Of a stretch of DNA of 13,081 bases, positions 6,989 to 13,081 are shown piece by piece. The stretch is from Candidatus Melainabacteria bacterium (GTDB taxonomy: Bacteria > Cyanobacteriota > Vampirovibrionia > Obscuribacterales > Obscuribacteraceae), in contig PSRH01000004.1 of the NCBI GenBank assembly GCA_003175915.1, positions 1-13,081 of the forward strand, given 5' to 3'. Numbering within the stretch: position 1 is the first letter of the stretch; each line of letters starts with the position of its first letter. Both the position numbers and the translations under genes were made by a program. The notes below the pieces were generated by a model. The model did no database searches. It worked only from the letters and a program-made list of their open reading frames with translations, and was not told where the DNA came from.

Positions 6989-7174
6989 TGCTACCTATTA
7001 TCTCCTACTCAAGAATTACGCGATGAACAGAACCAAGCCGAAGAAGGCTGAAAGGATGTGGCCTGGCATATGAAATTCCATTTATCAACGTTGCTCTCTA
7101 CATATGGTCACCGGCCAGGTTGCCCATTCCCAGTTCATGTTCTCTTATCAAGATCAACGCCTGCCTAAGCAGTA
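6989..7174. other. intergenic region with an interrupted inverted repeat
   Basis: 186 bases without a gene, upstream of the methyltransferase and downstream of the first - strand membrane protein. It contains CCTGGC (7062-7067) opposite GCCAGG (7114-7119), with CATATG at 7067-7072 and again at 7101-7106. Together these could form a long interrupted hairpin. No clear promoter or T-tailed terminator was found on the - strand. Confidence 0.4.
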
Positions 7175-8911
7175 TCAATCCGTTTCACTCTTAGATTGTT
7201 GAACGGATCCCGGCAGGTTACCTTGGTTGGCTATGTCTAACAGACGGGGAATTGAGAAAGCGGGGGTTCTCTTGGTTAGCAAAACCAACCAATGAGCAAT
7301 CGCAAAGACGCTGATCAAAAAAGCCAGGTGAAGTTCGATTTCGCCGCACAATGCATATCGTGCTTTTGCTACCTGACACATGGAGACCGCAACGTCTGTT
7401 AGATCAGAGCTCAGGAAAAGAACAACCAATACTATGGCACAATCGCGGACATTCTTAAGCGAATAGCGATAAATCAATAAAGCAAGCGCTCCAAGAAAAA
7501 TGAGATGGGAAATGACAAGTTCGTTGGCAAAATACCACTCGCGGAATTGGGCCACGACTGGATTGTAATATAAGCCCCTGAAAGCCTTGGCCACAGTTGC
7601 GTTACTGTGCAACCCGCTGGGAATTCCAGTGACTGGATTAAGTTCAAAATCTATTGGTCTTGGACCTACTCTTGGTTTCCAGTACATGTAATCCTCAGGC
7701 GGCTCTCCGTAAAACTTATCCCAAGGATCCAGCATCAACACGGCTGGATTGAACAAGTCTACGTATTCGCGGGCCACCCGATGCAAATAACCTAACGGAT
7801 GAGCCCAGATAATGCGTAGGGCCATGGGCCCACAAATCGCATCAAGCTTGAATAGGACCGGCGGCTCAAGAGTAGGGGTGTTGTAGCGACTTCCGCTAGC
7901 ATTCCACCCAGGGTAGAAGGTATTAGCCAAAAAAACGAAAGGGTTTACCGGACAGTTACCAGAGATAAAGTATTCCTCGTTTCGCCAGGAGCGGATTGGC
8001 TGCGGCAGATCAATTTCTCTTGGGTACTTTCCAACTATTTCACAAGTGCGCACACTAAGAATAAATGTTTGGTCAAGACTTGGATTGCCAAGCACTACGT
8101 CTCCTTGCTCTACAAGCGGCAAAACTACGCGTAGCAATGAACTTCCCGCAAGCGCCGAGCATTTGAATTCATGATAGATAAAGAAATTCCGCAATGACCA
8201 CAGAAACGGCGGGGCCAAGAGTAGACAGAGACTTAGAGCAAACACCTGGATTTTCTGATGTTTTTCTGGAAGGCGATACCATGCCAATATGGCAAGCGGC
8301 ACAAGCATCGGCAAGAGCGACAAGCCTACGGGTTTGAGAAAACAGGCCCAACCTAGAACGGCGTAAGCAGCGATGAAAAGTCGAGGCCGCTTGTCTAACC
8401 AAGCGACGAGGCTCAAGAGAATTCCCAGACAAACAAGCTCGGAAAGCAGCGGATCTACGCATACCTGAAGATTCGAATAAAAAATGCGCATGACGGCAAG
8501 CTCGAAGGCGATAGCACTCAGTGCCAAGCCTAATCCTGCTAATAAAGAACCGAACAGGGCGCGCCCTAGTTTAACGACAACCGCCATGCTCAAAGAGAGA
8601 AGGAAAACATTGAGCCAATAGGTTGCACTCGATGGACAGGGGGAATGTGCACTTAGCCAAAGAACGAGAGAAAATGGAAAGGTGATTGACCAATCAAGGG
8701 AGTTGGCTTCGAATAACGTAAAACTATGGCTAAGCGCTCTGTGACAGGCTGTCTCCTCTGTGATGAATGATTGAGGATATGCCAAAGAAAATAACCAGCA
8801 CACATAAAGACTAAACAGAAAAATTCCCAAACAAGCAACTATCTCGAGTTGCTGGGGCTTCTCAAGGTGCCCGACACGTTTCAGGAAGCTTGTCTCTTGA
8901 GACTGATTCAC
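7175..8911 (-). CDS. putative GT-C membrane glycosyltransferase, copy 1 of a tandem pair
   Basis: 578-residue polytopic membrane protein, probably moving a sugar from a polyprenyl-phosphate carrier on the outer face of the cytoplasmic membrane. About eight hydrophobic segments fill residues 24-243. A large hydrophilic, probably periplasmic region spans about 245-460, and three more segments follow (465-483, 489-507, 528-547). ITEET (50-54) lies just after the first segment, where GT-C enzymes carry their acidic catalytic residue. FLKPVG (191-196) resembles the lysine loop common in this class. It shares many blocks with the next gene, such as CWLxSLAYPQ, IFYxNLQxCxDP, WxLRNFxIY, EPPEDYMYW, GPRP, VxGIPSG and RYALCGEIELHLAFL. 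The start is GTG, since an in-frame TAA lies just upstream and no ATG is available; no strong ribosome binding site is visible. Substrates are unknown. Confidence 0.72.
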   Translation of the reverse strand: MNQSQETSFLKRVGHLEKPQQLEIVACLGIFLFSLYVCWLFSLAYPQSFITEETACHRALSHSFTLFEANSLDWSITFPFSLVLWLSAHSPCPSSATYWLNVFLLSLSMAVVVKLGRALFGSLLAGLGLALSAIAFELAVMRIFYSNLQVCVDPLLSELVCLGILLSLVAWLDKRPRLFIAAYAVLGWACFLKPVGLSLLPMLVPLAILAWYRLPEKHQKIQVFALSLCLLLAPPFLWSLRNFFIYHEFKCSALAGSSLLRVVLPLVEQGDVVLGNPSLDQTFILSVRTCEIVGKYPREIDLPQPIRSWRNEEYFISGNCPVNPFVFLANTFYPGWNASGSRYNTPTLEPPVLFKLDAICGPMALRIIWAHPLGYLHRVAREYVDLFNPAVLMLDPWDKFYGEPPEDYMYWKPRVGPRPIDFELNPVTGIPSGLHSNATVAKAFRGLYYNPVVAQFREWYFANELVISHLIFLGALALLIYRYSLKNVRDCAIVLVVLFLSSDLTDVAVSMCQVAKARYALCGEIELHLAFLISVFAIAHWLVLLTKRTPAFSIPRLLDIANQGNLPGSVQQSKSETD

Positions 8912-9113
8912 TTCGATGGCTGCTTAGTCAATTAGCTACGAATAACGAAACGACGCTCTAATGTCTACTTGTGGAATCATCCTGAATGCTATACCCAAAA
9001 GCCGCTAAACTCAAACAGTTCGGCATTTTCCGCACGCTGAGCCATAATTTCACTGAAGTTGATAAAATGAATTTCAGCTGCGACCCCAGGCTGAGCACTT
9101 AACCCGCTGCTTC
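8912..9113. other. intergenic region between the paralogous membrane proteins
   Basis: 202 bases without a gene. CTGAAGTT (9053-9060) and AATTTCAG (9070-9077) form an 8-pair hairpin with one G-U pair and a 9-base loop. It lacks a T tract on either side, so it is not a convincing terminator. No -10/-35 pair stands out for the downstream - strand gene. Confidence 0.35.
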
Positions 9114-10847
9114 TTAACCGGTTTCCTCTGCGGCCAATTTTGACACCCTTCCGCGCGCCATCTTCTCAAGCATCGCGAGGCAAAGCCGCACTAATACAAA
9201 CAACGTCACTAAGAATGCTAAGTGGAGCTCCAACTCCCCGGCAATTTGATAGCGAAGTTTAGCTATATTGCAAGTTGCGACAAAAAACGAATTGGCGGCA
9301 GCCGTTAAAAAAAGCATGACGAGGACGACCGCGATGCGATAGATCCTTTCAGGATCAGCAAACTTAGTTGGATTACGAGAAACAAGAATGCCGATTATGC
9401 ATGCTCCAACAAAAATAAAATGAGATAAGTAAAGCTCACAAGCATAGTAACAATTGAGCATCATCTGTACGACGGGATTTTCATGCAAGGCTCCCAGAGC
9501 GCGCGCCACGAAAAGATTGCTATCTTTGCCCGAGGGTAATCCTCCGATATGCGGGTATAGGTCGAAGTACTTTGGGCGAGGACCCTGACGAGCGGTGTCC
9601 CAATAGTCGTACGCCTTAGCAGGCTCGTTTTGATAGGAATAAAGAGGATTTGTCCACATCAGCATGGGCTGAAACATCTCACAATATTCTCTGAACAGTA
9701 ATTTCAAGTAACCAACGGGATGATCCCTGATGATGATTGACGCTACGCGTCCTGCCTCGGCGTCCAACGTAAACATCTGCTCGGGCTCTAAGGAAAAAAT
9801 TTCATGGAAGCCCATGCCCTCCCAATTCGGAATCTTCAGTTTGCCAAGAAAGGAGAAAGGATTGATTGTTGCCGGGCCATACAAAAAATAGCGATCGTAT
9901 CGAAAGTACCGGCTCAAGGATTCATTTTGTAGTTCATCCGGCTGAACGTATGGCTGGCACCCGCGCTCGCATTCAATCACGGCAATGTGGAATTCCGCGT
10001 CAACTTTCGGATTACCAAAAAAGTGTTCGTCATTGGTACGAATGGGTAAAACGGTTTCGAGAAAAGAACCACCGGTGCGACCTATGCATGTGGGATAGCC
10101 GTATATACAAAAATTACGCAAGCACCAAAAGGCAAATGGACCCAAACCAAGAAAAGAACAAATAGCGATAAGGGCAAATGTTTTTTGCGCTTGAACCGAC
10201 TGACGGAATAGCACAATGATTATGAAAGTTAGCCATAGCACACAAATAACCGCACCGGCAGGTTTGAGAAAAGCGCTGAAACCCAATATGCAGGAGGCAA
10301 ACAGTAACAAGTAGGGCTGTTTCTTTAGCCACGCAATCAAGCTAATATTGCTAGCTAAAAAAACTAGCTCGGCGTATAGGGGATCTGGGCACAACTGCAA
10401 GTTGAAGTAGAAAATATGCATGCTCGTTACTTCAAACGCAAGGCTGAAAACAGCTAATAATATGGCAGCTACGCGTGAGCTAAACAAAAGGCGACCCAAT
10501 ATGAAGACCACGGCAATATCCAGGGAAAACATTACTCCGTTCAGCCAGTAAAGAGCACCGGTCGGATTGGCGAAGCGACAAGACGCGCCTAGAAGCGCAG
10601 AATAGGGAATTGTTCTGAAAAAATCGAGTTGGTTTGGTTCGAACCAGTGAAAGTTCTTCTTCAACTGCCAATAAGTCCAGGTCTCTTCCGTTGCTAGCCC
10701 CTGAGGATAGGCAAGAGACAAAAGCCAACAGAAAAAAAACGACAAGACGAAAATAGCTAAGGACGCACATAAATCCGCTATTTGTTCAGAACTTAGCCGG
10801 TTCAAAACGGGGAACGACTCCAAGAAGACGACTCGCTTAGAACTCAT
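9114..10847 (-). CDS. putative GT-C membrane glycosyltransferase, copy 2 of a tandem pair
   Basis: 577-residue paralogue of the neighbouring - strand gene, almost equal in length and collinear along its whole length. Hydrophobic segments occupy about residues 26-46, 78-245 (several) and 470-560 (three), with a hydrophilic central region at 245-465. LATEET (51-56) follows the first segment in the GT-C catalytic position. Shared blocks include CWLLSLAYPQ (40-49), IFYFNLQLCPDP (145-156), FLKPAG (193-198), LRNFCIYG (243-250), FGNPKVD (277-283), HPVGYLKLLFREY (376-388), GPRPKYFDLYP (422-432), GGLPSG (435-440), NPVV (457-460), ELYLSHFIFVGA (471-482) and AGELELHLAFL (536-546). The start is ATG without a clear ribosome binding site. 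The two copies differ widely at non-motif positions, so the duplication looks old and both copies look intact. Donor and acceptor are unknown. Confidence 0.72.
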   Translation of the reverse strand: MSSKRVVFLESFPVLNRLSSEQIADLCASLAIFVLSFFFCWLLSLAYPQGLATEETWTYWQLKKNFHWFEPNQLDFFRTIPYSALLGASCRFANPTGALYWLNGVMFSLDIAVVFILGRLLFSSRVAAILLAVFSLAFEVTSMHIFYFNLQLCPDPLYAELVFLASNISLIAWLKKQPYLLLFASCILGFSAFLKPAGAVICVLWLTFIIIVLFRQSVQAQKTFALIAICSFLGLGPFAFWCLRNFCIYGYPTCIGRTGGSFLETVLPIRTNDEHFFGNPKVDAEFHIAVIECERGCQPYVQPDELQNESLSRYFRYDRYFLYGPATINPFSFLGKLKIPNWEGMGFHEIFSLEPEQMFTLDAEAGRVASIIIRDHPVGYLKLLFREYCEMFQPMLMWTNPLYSYQNEPAKAYDYWDTARQGPRPKYFDLYPHIGGLPSGKDSNLFVARALGALHENPVVQMMLNCYYACELYLSHFIFVGACIIGILVSRNPTKFADPERIYRIAVVLVMLFLTAAANSFFVATCNIAKLRYQIAGELELHLAFLVTLFVLVRLCLAMLEKMARGRVSKLAAEETG

Positions 10848-11078
10848 GGGTCATTAGCCTAAAGAACTCATCCGTGCGCCAGCTGCCTGATGAAAATTGT
10901 ACCCGCTTAGAGCAATTGCTGCACTTAGTCAGAATATCTACTGGCTTCTGAGCGATCGATACTTCAGGCAAAACATCCAGCATATACCCAGTTTAGATTA
11001 GGTCTTATTTTCAATTTCAGGGGAATATAGTAGTGTACTTTCGTTCTATACTGCAATATTCCACTTGCGGCCATAACC
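10848..11078. promoter_or_regulatory. divergent intergenic region, likely promoters for both flanking genes
   Basis: 231 bases between divergent start codons, so promoters in both directions are expected. Candidate -10 boxes are TACAAT on the - strand (10901 to 10896) and TATACT (11047-11052) or TATAGT (11026-11031) on the + strand. None has a convincing -35 partner at 16-18 bases. No operator or riboswitch is recognised. Confidence 0.3.
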
Positions 11079-12848
11079 TTGCAAATTGCTTGGAAAGTAA
11101 AGCTTCCGGTTATTCTGAAATCTGGCATCCTGGGTGAATGGCCCTACCTGATGCTACCTAGTTTCTTTTTTCTCCTGTTTCTCGTCTGGACGTCTCTTGA
11201 TAGAACAATTCCCATGTGGGATGCGGCGTACCATCTGGCTGACGGCTATTCGACCCGGGACTTGCTCCTTGAACATATTTGCCTTAAGAAGAAACTGCTT
11301 GCCATATTGAAGATCTCAACATGGTACCCGCCCCTCTTCCAGTGGGTCCTTTGTTTCTTTCTGCTGATGCCTGTTCCCTCAAGCCTGGCCGAAAGGCTAC
11401 CGGCAATAGCATTTTACGGCATCGGAATTTTTGCTATTTACAGGCTCGGACGGCTGCTGTGCAATGACCCAACTATTGCCAGCGTGGCAGCAAGCATTTA
11501 CGCGACGATCCCAGTTGTCTGCACGTGCACGCACAGTAGAGGCCTGCTAGACACGCCACTAACCTCAATGTGTATGCTCGCCATCTGGCTTATGGCTCGC
11601 TGGAACTTAAGCCAAACGCTGGCTAATTCTCTAATATTAGGACTGGCAGTAGGTCTGACATGTTTGACAAAACAAACCGGCATTCTTTACCTAATGCCCC
11701 CGGTAATTCTGCTCGTCATCCAACGCATTCGCTTAGGCGACTTCGCCGCTCTAAAAAAACTTACATACGGACTTGCCCTGGGTGGCGTCCTCTATCTGAG
11801 TTGGTTTCTACCAAATCTGTACGGAATACGGAAAGAGCTAGACCAATGGGTTGATTCTTTTTCCTATTTGGGTAGCGGATTGCCGCTATGGTTTAGACAA
11901 ATGAATTTCTACCTAATAGACAAAGCCCCGAAATGCTTATCGCTTCCGCTAACAATTGTATTTGTCGTTTCCTTGTTCAATCTGCGTGCCCAACGCAACC
12001 TTCGGCTCCCGGCCAGCACTTTTATAGGATTCTTCATCCTGTGCGCCTTCTGTTGGGACGCCCGCACATTTCGGTATGCACTACCCATTGTTGGTTACAT
12101 ATCCCTTTCAAGCGCTGCCCTTTTGGTTGACTTTTGGCGGAGTGGACGAGTCTTGCTAAAGGCCTTCGATATATCGTTCGCTGTCTATCTCCTAGCTTTG
12201 TACTTCAGCATTAGCTTCACACCCTATCCATTTCCGCGGCCGAACCTGGCTTACGCACTAGGGCTAAACTTCGTTGGCTTGGGATGCGTGTGCGCCGGCT
12301 GTTTTCCAGCTTGGCCATGGATTGAGAGACCAGCCGGGTACGATTGGTTAATTAACGAGTTTGCATCCGAGAAAGTTGAAAACAGAAGCGATCTTATGCT
12401 CGGATCAAACCGCGAATACCCTCCATACGAGAAGGTGACGCAGTACGTGATGTCCACCCACTTGCCACGCCCTATAATTGTCATGCTTGGGCCCAATGTA
12501 GAATTCTATTCAATAGAATATTTAGCCAGACTACGCGCCCTGCCTGTGATATTCACTCCACTCGTAGAGCCGCGCAGTGGAATGAGACTTTTTTACGACC
12601 CTGGTCCAGACTGGCTTCTAACCCGTAAAGAAGATGTCGACTTTACACTTGCCAGGCTGACAATTGGTTTCGGAAAGTTCCGAGGTGCGAAAAGATTTGT
12701 TAAGGTTGGAGAATGTGAGGTGTATGATCCGTACTTATTCCCGCCAAGAGTAAATACTTTGGTTCTCTACCGCAATATGCCCTCCAAACAGAACTCTGGC
12801 AACCTACATTTCACTACTCGTGGTGCAGGCAAAAGTCTCTCTCCCTGA
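11079..12848 (+). CDS. putative GT-C (PMT/ArnT-like) membrane glycosyltransferase
   Basis: 589-residue membrane protein resembling the PMT_2/ArnT group, which transfers a sugar from a lipid-phosphate carrier. The first hydrophobic segment (about 24-40) is followed by IPMWDAAYHLADGY (44-57), where Asp48 is in the GT-C catalytic position. Further family-like blocks are WYPPLFQW (82-89), HSRGLLDTPLTS (152-163), CLTKQTGILYLMPP (195-208) and an RYALPIVGY block within the later membrane segments. After the last hydrophobic segment (about residues 385-430) comes a hydrophilic C-terminal domain of about 150 residues. It does not share the long motif set of the two - strand paralogues. The start is uncertain: TTG 11079 is the first start codon after an in-frame TAG and lacks a clear ribosome binding site, while ATG 11151 would cut into the first hydrophobic segment. 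Substrates are unknown. Confidence 0.75.
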   Translation: MQIAWKVKLPVILKSGILGEWPYLMLPSFFFLLFLVWTSLDRTIPMWDAAYHLADGYSTRDLLLEHICLKKKLLAILKISTWYPPLFQWVLCFFLLMPVPSSLAERLPAIAFYGIGIFAIYRLGRLLCNDPTIASVAASIYATIPVVCTCTHSRGLLDTPLTSMCMLAIWLMARWNLSQTLANSLILGLAVGLTCLTKQTGILYLMPPVILLVIQRIRLGDFAALKKLTYGLALGGVLYLSWFLPNLYGIRKELDQWVDSFSYLGSGLPLWFRQMNFYLIDKAPKCLSLPLTIVFVVSLFNLRAQRNLRLPASTFIGFFILCAFCWDARTFRYALPIVGYISLSSAALLVDFWRSGRVLLKAFDISFAVYLLALYFSISFTPYPFPRPNLAYALGLNFVGLGCVCAGCFPAWPWIERPAGYDWLINEFASEKVENRSDLMLGSNREYPPYEKVTQYVMSTHLPRPIIVMLGPNVEFYSIEYLARLRALPVIFTPLVEPRSGMRLFYDPGPDWLLTRKEDVDFTLARLTIGFGKFRGAKRFVKVGECEVYDPYLFPPRVNTLVLYRNMPSKQNSGNLHFTTRGAGKSLSP

Positions 12849-12856
12849 GAAACAGA

Positions 12857-13081
12857 ATGACTACTCAACCGCAAACTTACTTGGCTTATTTGGACAATTC
12901 GTATGGCTTCGAAGACGAGGCCAAGATCACCGCGATAACTGTCACCGGAGACGGTCGGACAGCACTTATGCTCAACCGAACCATCTTCTATCCTCAAGGC
13001 GGCGGCCAACCAGCGGACAATGGTTTAATTCTTTCAAGCAACGGCAAATTTGCTGTATCCGATGTCCGCTTAATTGATGGT
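12857..13081 (+). CDS. AlaX-type alanyl-tRNA editing protein (3' end outside window)
   Basis: First 75 codons of a reading frame that runs off the window. TIFYPQGGGQPADNG (about residues 43-57) is the signature of the editing-domain family shared by AlaX and AlaRS. These proteins remove serine or glycine wrongly attached to tRNA-Ala. The zinc-binding HxxxH motif would lie downstream, outside the window. No aminoacylation domain precedes the block, so this is a free-standing AlaX rather than AlaRS. The ATG lies 8 bases after the stop of the glycosyltransferase gene, behind a weak GAGA at 12847-12850, so the two genes are probably co-transcribed although their functions are unrelated. Confidence 0.88.
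   Translation, partial: MTTQPQTYLAYLDNSYGFEDEAKITAITVTGDGRTALMLNRTIFYPQGGGQPADNGLILSSNGKFAVSDVRLIDG

Noticed and set aside
7036..7050. Small hairpin AGCC/GGCT with a GAAGAA loop as a terminator.
   Set aside because: Only four base pairs and no T tract on either strand.
9866..10165. 99-residue + strand frame within the second membrane protein gene.
   Set aside because: Antisense to conserved blocks such as LRNFCIYG; basic, unstructured composition typical of a shadow frame.
8912..11078. A mobile element or repeat flanking the duplicated membrane protein gene.
   Set aside because: No terminal inverted repeats, target duplications or transposase remnants were seen; the copies are too diverged for a recent insertion.

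Overview
The window is bacterial chromosomal DNA of mid GC content. Genes are tightly packed, with several TTG and GTG starts and one lipoprotein signal. The lineage cannot be fixed from the sequence. An environmental Gram-negative-type bacterium fits, and an Obscuribacter-like 'Melainabacteria' genome is only a guess. I see no tRNA or rRNA gene, insertion sequence, CRISPR array or phage gene.

Region 1 (1-4995, + strand) is a biotin operon in the order bioF-bioC-bioD-bioA-bioB. bioF lacks its 5' end because the window starts inside it. BioC makes the malonyl-ACP methyl ester that primes pimeloyl synthesis. BioF, BioA, BioD and BioB then carry out the last four steps from pimeloyl-ACP to biotin. 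Spacing is tight: bioD and bioA overlap by 4 bases, and bioD starts 7 bases after the bioC stop. No pimeloyl-ACP methyl ester esterase (BioH, BioG or similar) is visible.

Region 2 (5025-6032, + strand) is a sugar-type periplasmic binding lipoprotein. It lies 29 bases after bioB with no obvious terminator between, and has no permease or ATPase next to it. A hairpin with a T tract overlaps its stop codon and probably ends this + strand unit.

Region 3 (6080-6988, - strand) is a C5-cytosine methyltransferase. Its motifs match the Dnmt2/TRDMT1 family, which methylates tRNA at C38, better than restriction-modification enzymes. No restriction gene is adjacent.

Region 4 (7175-12848) holds three large membrane proteins of GT-C glycosyltransferase type. 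Two are tandem paralogues on the - strand. The third is divergent on the + strand and more distantly related. They probably transfer sugars from a polyprenyl-phosphate carrier on the outer face of the cytoplasmic membrane, but donor and acceptor are unknown.

Region 5 (12857 to the window end, + strand) is the first 75 codons of an AlaX-type alanyl-tRNA editing protein, 8 bases after the third glycosyltransferase. No intergenic gap exceeds 300 bases. The three largest (6989-7174, 8912-9113 and 10848-11078) hold no gene that I can support.
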